DNA of 64,000 bases from Oligoflexia bacterium (GTDB taxonomy: Bacteria; Bdellovibrionota; Bacteriovoracia; Bacteriovoracales; Bacteriovoracaceae), in assembly GCA_024229115.1 (NCBI GenBank), contig JAAEST010000040.1:248001-312000 (forward strand), in the 5' to 3' direction. A model generated the notes under the pieces. The model was given only the letters and a program-made list of their open reading frames with translations, searched no databases and had not been told where the DNA came from. Every line of letters begins with the position of its first letter. The first letter of the stretch is position 1. Positions 28,236 through 37,213 of this stretch are shown here, one piece after another. Both the position numbers and the translations under genes were made by a program.

Positions 28236-28251
28236 GACAATTTAAATTGTC
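28236..28251. promoter_or_regulatory. Perfect 16-bp palindrome in the pckA leader (likely operator)
   Basis: GACAATTT-AAATTGTC is a perfect inverted repeat four bases downstream of the pckA -10 box, overlapping the expected transcription start. That is a classic repressor position. No regulator gene is adjacent, so the factor is unknown. Confidence 0.55.
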
Positions 28252-28282
28252 TTATATATGCACTGAGCAACAGGAGCTATCA

Positions 28283-29872
28283 ATGATAGAAAAAGCATAC
28301 TATGAAAACCTAGGTGTGAACTTCAATAGAGGCGATAAGAAAGTCTATGTTGATTCACCAATGAGTACTCTCGTAGAGAAAACACTTCTTAATGGAGAGG
28401 GAAAATTATCTAAGTACGGAGCGCTTACAGTAGAAACTGGAAAGCACACAGGTCGTTCGGCCGGTGATAAGTACGTTGTTAAAAGTCCAAGTACTGAAAA
28501 TACTATCTGGTGGGAAAATTCACTTTCAGCAATGACTCCTGAAACATTCGCAAAACTAAAAGAAAAAGTTATTGGTCACTTAAATGGCGACAACGATCTT
28601 TATATTACAGAAAGAAGTGTTGGAGCTCACAAAGAACATAATGTTGGTGTGAGACTTATTTCAAACCGTCCTCAACATGCACTCTTTTCGAAATACTTAT
28701 TTAGATACCCAATGAATCAAATGGGTGAAAAGGATTTCACAATTCTTCATGCTCCTGATCTTAAAGTAGATCCCGCTGAATTTGGAACTAAGTCAGAAAC
28801 AGTTATTACAACTTGTTTTGATACGAACACGACTATTATTGTAGGAACTTTCTACGCTGGTGAAATTAAGAAGAGTATGTTCTGTGTTCTTAACTACCTT
28901 CTTCCAGAGAAGAATATTCTCCCAATGCACGCTGGAGCAAACAGACTTGAAAATGGGAATGTTTCTGTATTCTTTGGTCTTTCAGGAACTGGTAAAACAA
29001 CTCTTTCAACAGATGAGGGAATGTACCTTATTGGAGACGATGAACACGGAATGGATGACGAAGGGATCTTCAACTTTGAAGGTGGTTGTTACGCTAAAAC
29101 ATATAAACTTTCTCGCAACGGTGAGCCTGAGATTTTTAAAGCAGCTTCTACTTTTGGAGCGATCCTTGAGAACGTTGTATTAACTGAAAAAACAGGTGAG
29201 CCTGATTACTACAATAACTCTCTTACAGAAAACGGAAGATGTTCTTATCCTCTAGATTTTATTGATGAAAGAGAACCTACCAGTCAGGGTAAAGTTCCTA
29301 ACCATATCTTCTTCCTTTGTGCTGATGCTTTTGGTGTACTTCCACCAGTAGCAAGACTGACAAAAGAACAAGCGATGTTCTACTTTGTTCTAGGTTACAC
29401 AGCGAAAGTTGCAGGAACTGAAATTGGTGTTAAAGAGCCAACGGCTACTTTCTCTCCATGTTTTGGTGCTCCATTCATGCTAAGACACCCATCAAGCTAC
29501 GCTAAGCTTCTAGGTGAATACCTTGATCGTCATGATATTAAAGTATGGCTTGTTAACACTGGTTGGACTGGTGGTCCATACGGTGTTGGACAAAGATTTC
29601 CACTTAATATTACAAGACAAATTATTAGAACTGTTCAAGCAGATACTCTTAATATTATTCCAACTGAAACTGACGAAATCTTTGGCTTCAAAGTTCCTCA
29701 AGCAGTTAGAAATGTTCCGACTTCATTCCTTCACCCGAAAGAGTCTTGGGCCAATAAAGAGAAATTTGATATTAAAGCGAGAGAGCTTGCAGCAAGTTTC
29801 CACAAGCAAATGGAAAACTTTGGTGATTTCTATAAAGAGAATATGGCCGGAGCTCCTACTTACAACGCTTAA
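28283..29872 (+). CDS. pckA: Phosphoenolpyruvate carboxykinase (ATP)
   Basis: 529 residues, usual length for ATP-dependent PEPCK. The P-loop GLSGTGKTT lies near residue 233 and the metal site GDDEHGMDDEGIFNFEGGC follows; the arginine-containing TGRSAGDK motif is near residue 53. It decarboxylates oxaloacetate to PEP, the entry to gluconeogenesis. That fits an organism living on amino acids. Start chosen at ATG 28283, seven bases after AGGAG; an upstream TTG lies inside the operator. An intrinsic terminator follows at 29.9 kb. Confidence 0.95.
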   Translation: MIEKAYYENLGVNFNRGDKKVYVDSPMSTLVEKTLLNGEGKLSKYGALTVETGKHTGRSAGDKYVVKSPSTENTIWWENSLSAMTPETFAKLKEKVIGHLNGDNDLYITERSVGAHKEHNVGVRLISNRPQHALFSKYLFRYPMNQMGEKDFTILHAPDLKVDPAEFGTKSETVITTCFDTNTTIIVGTFYAGEIKKSMFCVLNYLLPEKNILPMHAGANRLENGNVSVFFGLSGTGKTTLSTDEGMYLIGDDEHGMDDEGIFNFEGGCYAKTYKLSRNGEPEIFKAASTFGAILENVVLTEKTGEPDYYNNSLTENGRCSYPLDFIDEREPTSQGKVPNHIFFLCADAFGVLPPVARLTKEQAMFYFVLGYTAKVAGTEIGVKEPTATFSPCFGAPFMLRHPSSYAKLLGEYLDRHDIKVWLVNTGWTGGPYGVGQRFPLNITRQIIRTVQADTLNIIPTETDEIFGFKVPQAVRNVPTSFLHPKESWANKEKFDIKARELAASFHKQMENFGDFYKENMAGAPTYNA

Positions 29873-29897
29873 TCGAAAATTACATTTTCTATATAAG

Positions 29898-29923
29898 GGC
29901 CACCTACTAGGTGGCCTTTTTAT
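29898..29923 (+). terminator. Intrinsic terminator of pckA
   Basis: GGCCACC/GGTGGCC stem (29898-29904 with 29910-29916), loop TACTA, followed by TTTTTA. It lies about 25 bases past the pckA stop and overlaps the end of the minus-strand histidine phosphatase gene. Confidence 0.85.
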
Positions 29924-30515
29924 TTAATGGCCCTGAAACTTTATATCTATTTTCAATGATTGAAAGTTTATACAAACAGCAGTTAAAAATATCGATTCGA
30001 ATACTTTCATCAGCAAGACTACCAAGATAATTTCTAACGATTCCACCATGAGTACTGATCGCAATATTTTCAAAACCTTGATTCTTATACTGGTCGATCA
30101 CTTCCTGAACTCTTTTAATAGAACTCCCTCTACTTTCTCCACCAGGAAATGAAAGATCAAGATTGCTATGTCCTTTGATTTGAAACTTATCCCAGAAATC
30201 AATACCAAACTTATCCTTGATTTCATCTACCGTTAAACCCTCAGCTTCTCCAAAATGACATTCTCTAAGTTTCTCAGTCGTGACGATTTCAATATTCTTT
30301 CGGCTAGCCACCTCTTGAGCTGTATAAAACGCCCTTTTTAAGTCCGAAGAGATAATAATATCCAACTCAATATCGTCCATAAACTTAGCCAATATCTTAG
30401 CTTGATCAAGCCCCGTTTTATTCAACTCTGTGTCTGTATGACCCTGACATCTCTTTGCAAGATTCCAATCAGTCTCGCCATGCCTAAAGAAATAAAAATT
30501 CAAATTTAACCTCAT
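29907..30515 (-). CDS. Histidine phosphatase family protein
   Basis: 202 residues. The catalytic RHGETDWN lies near residue 11, the second acidic element is LRECHFGEAEGLT, and the distal His is STHGGIVRNYLG. This is the phosphoglycerate mutase/CobC/PhoE-like superfamily. A CobC-type phosphatase would suit an organism rich in B12-dependent enzymes, but the sequence alone does not decide. The last bases of the gene lie in the pckA terminator. Confidence 0.85.
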   Translation of the reverse strand: MRLNLNFYFFRHGETDWNLAKRCQGHTDTELNKTGLDQAKILAKFMDDIELDIIISSDLKRAFYTAQEVASRKNIEIVTTEKLRECHFGEAEGLTVDEIKDKFGIDFWDKFQIKGHSNLDLSFPGGESRGSSIKRVQEVIDQYKNQGFENIAISTHGGIVRNYLGSLADESIRIDIFNCCLYKLSIIENRYKVSGPLNKKAT

Positions 30516-30556
30516 CTAAATTTGCTCAGTGTGAGTTCTTATATTATAAATGATTT

Positions 30557-31090
30557 ATGGCATATGAGTATTTAAAATCACTTCACATCATTTTTGTGGT
30601 TACCTGGTTTTCAGGTTTATTCTATCTCGTACGTCTTTTTATCTATCACACTGAAGCAAACGATAAGCCCTCACCAGAGAAAGAGATCCTCATTAATCAA
30701 TTTACCATTATGGAAAAGAGATTGTGGTATGGAATTACATGGCCATCTGCCATTCTCGTTTTTATTTTTGGAGGAATGCTGGTTAAAGACTATCTCCCTT
30801 TAACTGATCATCCTTGGTTGATGGTTAAGCTTGGTTTTGTTTTCTTTCTCTATCTCTATCATTTAAGCTTAGGAAAGATTTTAAGAAATATTCAAAAAGG
30901 TCTTTATAAATTCAGCTCAACTCAACTTAGAGTTTACAATGAAGTTGCCACTATTTTTCTTATCAGCATTGTGTTTCTGGTTGTCTGTAAAAGTATCCTC
31001 GATATGGGCAAAGGAATTATAGGCCTCATCATTTTTACTTTTGTCCTCATGAGTGCCATTCGTATTTACAAGAAGATACGCTCAAATTAG
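30557..31090 (+). CDS. hemJ: Protoporphyrinogen IX oxidase HemJ (UPF0093)
   Basis: 177 residues with about four or five membrane segments. The family hallmarks are the N-terminal LHIIFVVTWFSGLFYLVRLFIYH, the MEKRLWYG motif and the WLMVKLGFVFFLYLYHLSL helix. The His in the first helix and the Lys in WLMVKL are the residues associated with haem binding and activity in this family. It performs the penultimate step of haem synthesis in the inner membrane. The protein is about 30 residues longer than most because of an extra C-terminal hydrophobic segment. Confidence 0.88.
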   Translation: MAYEYLKSLHIIFVVTWFSGLFYLVRLFIYHTEANDKPSPEKEILINQFTIMEKRLWYGITWPSAILVFIFGGMLVKDYLPLTDHPWLMVKLGFVFFLYLYHLSLGKILRNIQKGLYKFSSTQLRVYNEVATIFLISIVFLVVCKSILDMGKGIIGLIIFTFVLMSAIRIYKKIRSN

Positions 31091-31156
31091 TAAACTTCTT
31101 GTTAAGAATTAGACATCCCCTTGTATCAAATTCAGTATGCATGCTAAGCTCATTAC

Positions 31157-31678
31157 ATGAAGAAACTACTCACTATTACTTTATTACTAGGATTTACTAT
31201 GTTCGGTTTTCTTAAAACAGCTGCTGGCGATGAAAAAGTTGGTCACACTTCTCCTCACCTAAAAGAACTTGATCCAGATAAAGTTAATTGGAAAGAAAAA
31301 GATGATAAATACTGGAAGTCTGTGCTCACTCCAATGCAGTATAAAGTAACAAGACATGAAGGAACTGAAAGAGCCTTTACTGGTCAGTTCTGGGACCATA
31401 AAGAAAAAGGTATTTATACCTGTAGTAACTGTGGTCACGAACTCTTTCATTCAGACACAAAGTTCAAATCAGGAACAGGATGGCCAAGCTATTACCAACC
31501 AATTAGGTCGGAGAATGTTGGAGAAAAGAAGGATTCTAGTTTTGGTATGACTCGAACTGAAGTTCATTGTTCGCGATGTGGAGCTCACTTGGGACATGTC
31601 TTTCCAGATGGACCACAACCTACCGGTCTAAGATATTGTATTAACTCAGTTAGTTTGAACTTTAAAAAAGAAAAGTAG
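31157..31678 (+). CDS. msrB: Secreted peptide-methionine (R)-S-oxide reductase MsrB
   Basis: 173 residues. A signal peptide ([21 protein letters not shown]) shows export. The SelR domain follows: [18 protein letters not shown], zinc-type CSNCG and CSRCG motifs, [22 protein letters not shown], and catalytic C161 in GLRYCINS. It repairs oxidised methionines in periplasmic or surface proteins. A single-gene unit by position. Confidence 0.92.
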   Translation: MKKLLTITLLLGFTMFGFLKTAAGDEKVGHTSPHLKELDPDKVNWKEKDDKYWKSVLTPMQYKVTRHEGTERAFTGQFWDHKEKGIYTCSNCGHELFHSDTKFKSGTGWPSYYQPIRSENVGEKKDSSFGMTRTEVHCSRCGAHLGHVFPDGPQPTGLRYCINSVSLNFKKEK

Positions 31679-31802
31679 AACAAACTAAAACACTCCACTA
31701 TTAATACGTTACATTTCAACCTGTAAGAAAAGGATAGTTCTCACTCCGTTTCTCGTTTTATATGATCTTTAAAAATCAAAACTAATAACAAAAGGAATTG
31801 TT

Positions 31803-33077
31803 ATGAAAACTACTCTTATTTTGAGCCTACTTTTGTCTGGCAGCTTAATGGCTCAATCTCCAAAGAAAATTATTGCTAAATTTAAAAGTGGAGTTAACCC
31901 ACAAGAATTAAAAATTGATGGAAAAGTAAAAAAACTTTTTTCTAATGTTTACGTTATTACAAGTAATAAGACTGAAGAGCTTAAGAAGTCTCTTAAAGAT
32001 GTTACTGTTTATATCGAAGACAATGCTCGTACTAAAGAAAGAAAGCTTCCAACTATTGAGCCTATTTCTTTAGAAGAGCTAAAAGGTAATAGTTCAAACT
32101 TTAATGATCCACTAGCGAATAAAGTTTGGGCATTTAATGATGCTAGTTCAAATGGTGTTTCTGTTGAAAAAGCTTACACAGCTTATCCTAATAACACGAC
32201 AACAGAAGTTATCGTTGCTGTTGTTGACACTGGTGTAGATTACAATCACGAAGACCTAAAGAATGTTATGTGGGTAAACAAAGGTGAGATTGCAGGAAAC
32301 GGAATTGACGATGATCAAAATGGTTATGTTGATGATGTTCATGGAATCGACACACTTGATAGAGACGCAGATGGAAATGCAACTGGTGATATGATGGATA
32401 CTCATAGTCACGGTACTCACGTTTCTGGAACAATTGCAGCTCAACAAAACAACGGAAAAGGAATTGCTGGTATCGCTTCTAATGTAAAAATTATGGGGAT
32501 CAGAACAGTTCCAAATAGAGGTGATGAAACTGATGTAGATGTAGTTGAGTCTTTTATCTATGCAGCAAAGAATGGTGCAAAAATCATTAACTGTTCTTTT
32601 GGAAAAGATCATAATGAAGGTGGAATGGCAGTAAAAGAAGCTATCGACTTTATTGGAAAAGAATATGGAACATTAGTTATTGCTGCTGCTGGAAATAGTT
32701 CTAGAAATATCGATTCAAGACCGACATGGCCAGCAAGTTATGAATCAGAAAACCTACTTGTAGTTGCTTCAACAACAAGTAGAGGATCGATGAGTTACTT
32801 CTCAAACTATGGAACAAAGAGTGTTGATATCGCAGCTCCAGGAAGTAGTGTTTACTCAACAACTCCAAGAAATAGATATGGTTCAATGTCTGGAACAAGT
32901 ATGGCCTCTCCAACAACAGCTGGTGTGGCAGCTGAAGTTCTAAGTCACTACCCTAATCTAAGCCCAGTTGAACTAAAAGCGGTTCTCATGAACAACACAA
33001 CAAAGAGTCGTTCATACAGCAGAACTTCTAGTGGTGGTAGAGTTGACCTTTATAACTCACTGAAATCACTAGAGTAA
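31803..33077 (+). CDS. Secreted subtilisin-like serine protease (S8)
   Basis: 424 residues. A signal peptide ends near LMAQS. A propeptide of about 85 residues follows (IIAKFKSG start, typical inhibitor I9). The catalytic triad is complete: D142 (VVDTGVD), H203 (SHGTHVSG) and S366 (GTSMASP). A calcium-type loop rich in Asp (DDDQNGYVDDVHG) lies between D and H. It is probably exported and degrades host or environmental protein. A strong terminator follows. Confidence 0.93.
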   Translation: MKTTLILSLLLSGSLMAQSPKKIIAKFKSGVNPQELKIDGKVKKLFSNVYVITSNKTEELKKSLKDVTVYIEDNARTKERKLPTIEPISLEELKGNSSNFNDPLANKVWAFNDASSNGVSVEKAYTAYPNNTTTEVIVAVVDTGVDYNHEDLKNVMWVNKGEIAGNGIDDDQNGYVDDVHGIDTLDRDADGNATGDMMDTHSHGTHVSGTIAAQQNNGKGIAGIASNVKIMGIRTVPNRGDETDVDVVESFIYAAKNGAKIINCSFGKDHNEGGMAVKEAIDFIGKEYGTLVIAAAGNSSRNIDSRPTWPASYESENLLVVASTTSRGSMSYFSNYGTKSVDIAAPGSSVYSTTPRNRYGSMSGTSMASPTTAGVAAEVLSHYPNLSPVELKAVLMNNTTKSRSYSRTSSGGRVDLYNSLKSLE

Positions 33078-33101
33078 ATATAGGTACATTTAACTAATTT
33101 G

Positions 33102-33130
33102 AAGGCTACCTTTTGGTAGCCTTTCTTTTT
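33102..33130 (+). terminator. Intrinsic terminator of the subtilase gene
   Basis: AAGGCTACC pairs with GGTAGCCTT around TTTT (33102-33123), followed by a T-rich run TCTTTTT. Strong hairpin, 25 bases after the stop. Confidence 0.85.
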
Positions 33131-33219
33131 GCCTAATCATCTAAGAATAATTCCAAAAAAGTTGTAACATTTCCTAAAACTCATACACTTATTGATAAAC
33201 GTACTTTTTGAGGAAGTGT

Positions 33220-35349
33220 ATGAAAAAAATTTTGCCGAAGTTGATCCTAGTTACTGTTGTTATTACTCTTATCATCGTTGTTAAAAAATACGATCTCACA
33301 AGCTACTTAACCTTAGAGTACCTAAAGGCCAATCAAGATAAATTTATTAGTTTCTATAATCAAAATAAGTTTCAAACACTTTTAACATTTTCTGGAATAT
33401 ATATTCTTACCACAGCTCTTTCTCTTCCAGGGGCTGCGATTTTAACTCTTGCCGCTGGTGCTCTCTTTGGATTGGTTACCGGAACAATCGTTGTTTCATT
33501 CTCATCAACAATTGGGGCGACTCTAGCTTTCTTAGCGGCGAGATACTTACTCAAAGATTCTATTCAAAGTAAATTCTCAGATAAGTTAAGAACGATAAAC
33601 GAAGGTATTGAAAAAGATGGGGCCTTCTATCTCTTTACCCTAAGACTCCTGCCAGTATTTCCTTTCTTTCTTATCAATCTCATAATGGGACTAACTCCTA
33701 TAAAGACTGTCACTTATTTCTTTGTCAGTCAGTTGGGTATGCTTCTAGGAACTATTGTTTATGTAAATGCTGGTAGCCAAATCAGTCAGATTGACAGCCT
33801 TAGCGGAATTTTAAGTCCAAAACTATTAGGATCATTTGTTCTACTAGGGATTATGCCTCTAGTTGGTAAAAAAATCCTAGAAACTATTAAAGCGAATAAA
33901 GTTTATAAAGGATGGAAGAAACCATCTAAGTTTGATTACAACATGATCGCTATTGGTGGAGGATCTGCAGGTCTTGTGACTTCTTATATTGGAGCTGCAG
34001 TAAATGCTAAAGTTGCTCTTATTGAAAAGCATGCCATGGGTGGTGACTGTCTTAACACTGGATGTGTTCCTTCAAAGGCATTAATCAAATCTGCAAAAGT
34101 GATGGCCTTAGCAAAGAATTCAGAAAAATATGGAATTGATTCAGTGGAAGCGAAATTTGATTTCGCGAAGGTGATGGAAAGAGTTCAAAATGTTATTAAA
34201 AAAATTGAGCCTCATGATTCAGTTGAAAGATATACTAATCTTGGAGTTGATTGTTATGAAGGTGAAGCAAAAATTATCTCTCCATGGGAAGTAGAAATTA
34301 ATGGAAAAGTCCTAACGACTAGAAATATAACTATTGCCACGGGAGCCAGACCCTTTGTTCCACCAATTCCAGGCTTAGATAAAATTGACTACCTTGTCAG
34401 TGATAACCTTTGGGAGATCAGAGAGCTTCCAAAGAAATTCTTAGTCCTAGGAGCGGGACCAATTGGTTTAGAGATGGCCCAAAGTTTTGCAAGGTTTGGT
34501 TCAGAAGTTTCGGTCGTAGAAATGGGAAATCGTATTCTTGCCATTGAAGATGAAGATGTTTCTGAAGAATTAACAAAGAAATTTAAAGCAGAGGGTGTCA
34601 ATGTTCTCACAAATCATAGGGCCAAAGAGTTTAAAGAAGGCATTCTGATCTGTGATCATAATGGACATGATGTTGAAGTTCCATTTGATAAAGTACTTAT
34701 CGCAGTAGGAAGAAGGGCCAATACAACAGGTTTTGGATTAGAAAACTTAAATATAGAAATTAGAAAGAATGGAACGATTGAAGCCAATGAATATCTTCAA
34801 ACAAATTATCCAAATATCTTCGTTTGTGGTGATGTGACAGGTCCATTCCAACTCACTCATACAGCGGCTCACCAAGCTTGGTACTGTGCTGTTAATGGTC
34901 TCTTTGGACAGTTTAAAAAGTTTAAAGTTGATTACAGCGTGATTCCTTGGTGTACCTATACTGACCCAGAGGTTGCTACTGTTGGTCTCAATGAGAAAAC
35001 AGCAAAGGCCAAAGGTATCTCCTATGAAGTTACGAAATATGGAATTGATGATCTTGATAGAGCAATTGCCGATAGTGAAGACTTTGGGTTTGTTAAAGTT
35101 CTTACAAAGCCTGGTACAGATAAAATTATTGGTGCGACTATTATTGGTCAGCATGCAAGTGATCTTTTGATTGAGTTTATCGCGGCAATGAAGCATGGAT
35201 TTGGGCTCAACGCTATCTTAGGAACAATCCACACTTATCCTACAATGAGTGAAGCCAATAAATACTTAGCAGGTAACTGGAAGAAAGAAAGAAAACCAGA
35301 AGGGCTTCTTAATTTTGTAAAAAAATATCACGCTTGGAAAAGAGGATAA
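33220..35349 (+). CDS. Fusion of VTT/TVP38-type membrane domain and flavoprotein disulfide reductase
   Basis: 709 residues. Residues 1-230 form a VTT/DedA-like membrane domain (LSLPGAAILTLAAGALFG, FLAARYLL, LRLLPVFPFFLINLIMG). The rest is a pyridine nucleotide-disulfide oxidoreductase: FAD motif IGGGSAGLV, redox-active C277-x4-C282 (CLNTGCVPSK), NAD motif GAGPIGLEMA, and the C-terminal HTYPTMSEA. There is no Cys pair at the C-terminus, so mercuric reductase is unlikely. A membrane-bound redox role is inferred. Start at ATG 33220 behind GAGG; the upstream TTG is rejected. Confidence 0.88.
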   Translation: MKKILPKLILVTVVITLIIVVKKYDLTSYLTLEYLKANQDKFISFYNQNKFQTLLTFSGIYILTTALSLPGAAILTLAAGALFGLVTGTIVVSFSSTIGATLAFLAARYLLKDSIQSKFSDKLRTINEGIEKDGAFYLFTLRLLPVFPFFLINLIMGLTPIKTVTYFFVSQLGMLLGTIVYVNAGSQISQIDSLSGILSPKLLGSFVLLGIMPLVGKKILETIKANKVYKGWKKPSKFDYNMIAIGGGSAGLVTSYIGAAVNAKVALIEKHAMGGDCLNTGCVPSKALIKSAKVMALAKNSEKYGIDSVEAKFDFAKVMERVQNVIKKIEPHDSVERYTNLGVDCYEGEAKIISPWEVEINGKVLTTRNITIATGARPFVPPIPGLDKIDYLVSDNLWEIRELPKKFLVLGAGPIGLEMAQSFARFGSEVSVVEMGNRILAIEDEDVSEELTKKFKAEGVNVLTNHRAKEFKEGILICDHNGHDVEVPFDKVLIAVGRRANTTGFGLENLNIEIRKNGTIEANEYLQTNYPNIFVCGDVTGPFQLTHTAAHQAWYCAVNGLFGQFKKFKVDYSVIPWCTYTDPEVATVGLNEKTAKAKGISYEVTKYGIDDLDRAIADSEDFGFVKVLTKPGTDKIIGATIIGQHASDLLIEFIAAMKHGFGLNAILGTIHTYPTMSEANKYLAGNWKKERKPEGLLNFVKKYHAWKRG

Positions 35350-35353
35350 ATAT

Positions 35354-37126
35354 TTAGAGCTTGTCTCCTAACTCGGCAAGCTCTTCAAATTCTACTTCTA
35401 ACTTTTCTGAAAGCTTTGCAAGTGTCACCGACAATTCACTGATATCTTCTCCACTCTGCGCCTTTTTATCCATTAACATTTGAAACTTTGATATCATCTC
35501 TTCTATTTCAATGATCTTTTCTTCTTTTTGCTCAATCAACGCTTCAATTTTTTGTCGATTGACGGAAGATTTCTCTTCGACTTTCTTTTGTTCATTTCTA
35601 ATTTCTTGATGCGTCTTTTTAGAGATCTTCTCAACAGGAATTTCAGTATCACCCCAACCAATTTTCTCTAGAAAGTCATCATATGATCCAAGAAAGACTT
35701 GAGCCTCTCCATCATGAAAGATGATTAATTTATTGGCCAGTTCTCGTAGCATAAACTCATTGTGAGTAACAAAAGCTACCCCACCTTCGAACTTCTTAAC
35801 TTCTCGAGTAAGAGTTTCAACCGATTCCATATCTAAGTGGTTAGTAGGTTCATCAAGATAGAGAAGATTTACTGGAGTTGCTAAAATTTTCCCCAGCATA
35901 ACTCGACTCTTTTCTCCACCAGAAAGAACCGAGATATTCTTTAGAGCATCATCTCCTGGAAACATCATACTTCCACAAATAGATCTTACTTCAGTTTTAG
36001 AAAGTTTCTCATTTGAACTAAAGACCTCTTGCTCAATAGTATTTTTCTCATGAAGTCTTTCAATATTGGTTTGTCCGAAATGCCCAACTTTAGCAGCATT
36101 ATGATATCTTATTTTTTCTTCTGGAATTGATAAGAACTTATTCATAACATTGAGTAAGGTAGACTTACCTTTTCCATTCTTACCTATAATTCCTATTCGA
36201 TCTCCACGGTTGATATGAAAAGATAAATTTTTAAATAGTAGGTTCTCGTCATATCCGAATTCTAAGTTACGAAATTCAGCAATCGTCTTTGAAGGGCAGT
36301 CTTTATACTTAAATGAAAAACCAAACTCTGGAATCTCTTCAAGCTCATCAAAAGATTCCATTTTCTCAATTAGTTTCTCTTTAGACTGCGCCTGTCTTGC
36401 CTTTGTTGCCTTGGCCTTGAATCGATCTATAAATTGCTGAAGCTCTTTCTTCTTTTTCTCTTGATTGACTCTCGTCTTTTCATAAATCTCCTCTTCTTCT
36501 TTGATCTTGGTATAAAAGTTTTCAGTATTACCTTTTAGCTTTTTAACTTTGCCACGATGTATTCCCATGACATCAGTGCAAACAGCATCCATAAAACTTC
36601 TATCGTGAGTAATAAGAAGAATCTCTCCAGGGAAAGTAACAAGAAATCTCTCTAACCATCTTAAAGAGACGATATCTAAATAGTTAGTCGGCTCATCTAA
36701 TAATAATAGATTAGGTTCCTGAACAAGGGTCTTCGCCAACTCAATTCGAACCTGATATCCCCCAGAAAAATCATGAGGACTCTGCTCCGTCATTTCATCA
36801 TCAAAGCCTAATCCAAAGAGAATCTTTTGAGCTCGGTATGTCTCGAACTCCATGTCCTTTGGAAGAACTTTCATGACCTCTTTTATGACACTGTCCTCAG
36901 TAAACTTGATATGTTGACTCAAGCTTCCCAAGCGATAGCCTTTGGGAATGGCCACACTCCCAGTATCCGGAGTCTCTGTCCCTAAAATGACCTTAAACAG
37001 CGTTGATTTCCCTGTTCCATTTCGACCAACTAACCCAACTCTATTCTTTGGAGAAAAGTTAATATTAATATCTTCGAAAAGGACTCTGGCACCAAAGGAT
37101 TTAGAGATATTTTTTAGCTGAAGCAT
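35354..37126 (-). CDS. ABC-F family ATPase (ribosome-associated or resistance type)
   Basis: 590 residues with two ABC domains: Walker A GRNGTGKS near residue 36 and GKNGKGKS near residue 315. Signature motifs are FSGGYQVR and LSGGEKSR, and both Walker B regions read LLLDEPTNYLD and LYLDEPTNHLD. The linker between domains is charged and helical (QFIDRFKAKATKARQAQSK), and a coiled coil of about 80 residues ends the protein, as in Uup/EttA/YheS-type members. It has no membrane segments. It probably acts on the ribosome. Confidence 0.9.
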   Translation of the reverse strand: MLQLKNISKSFGARVLFEDININFSPKNRVGLVGRNGTGKSTLFKVILGTETPDTGSVAIPKGYRLGSLSQHIKFTEDSVIKEVMKVLPKDMEFETYRAQKILFGLGFDDEMTEQSPHDFSGGYQVRIELAKTLVQEPNLLLLDEPTNYLDIVSLRWLERFLVTFPGEILLITHDRSFMDAVCTDVMGIHRGKVKKLKGNTENFYTKIKEEEEIYEKTRVNQEKKKKELQQFIDRFKAKATKARQAQSKEKLIEKMESFDELEEIPEFGFSFKYKDCPSKTIAEFRNLEFGYDENLLFKNLSFHINRGDRIGIIGKNGKGKSTLLNVMNKFLSIPEEKIRYHNAAKVGHFGQTNIERLHEKNTIEQEVFSSNEKLSKTEVRSICGSMMFPGDDALKNISVLSGGEKSRVMLGKILATPVNLLYLDEPTNHLDMESVETLTREVKKFEGGVAFVTHNEFMLRELANKLIIFHDGEAQVFLGSYDDFLEKIGWGDTEIPVEKISKKTHQEIRNEQKKVEEKSSVNRQKIEALIEQKEEKIIEIEEMISKFQMLMDKKAQSGEDISELSVTLAKLSEKLEVEFEELAELGDKL

Positions 37127-37213
37127 TTTGTTTTCTTAGTTACAATTCATATGTTATCAGCAATAGTATTTTACAAATTTATATTGTCAAATTGACTCAA
37201 CGCAAGGATTCAA

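Noticed and set aside
28247-28282. Upstream TTG start giving a longer pckA
   Set aside because: It lies inside the operator palindrome and has no ribosome site, while ATG 28283 follows AGGAG at good spacing and matches the family length.
33220-35349. Mercuric reductase identity for the flavoprotein part
   Set aside because: The C-terminal Cys pair needed for Hg(II) binding is absent and no mer genes are near.
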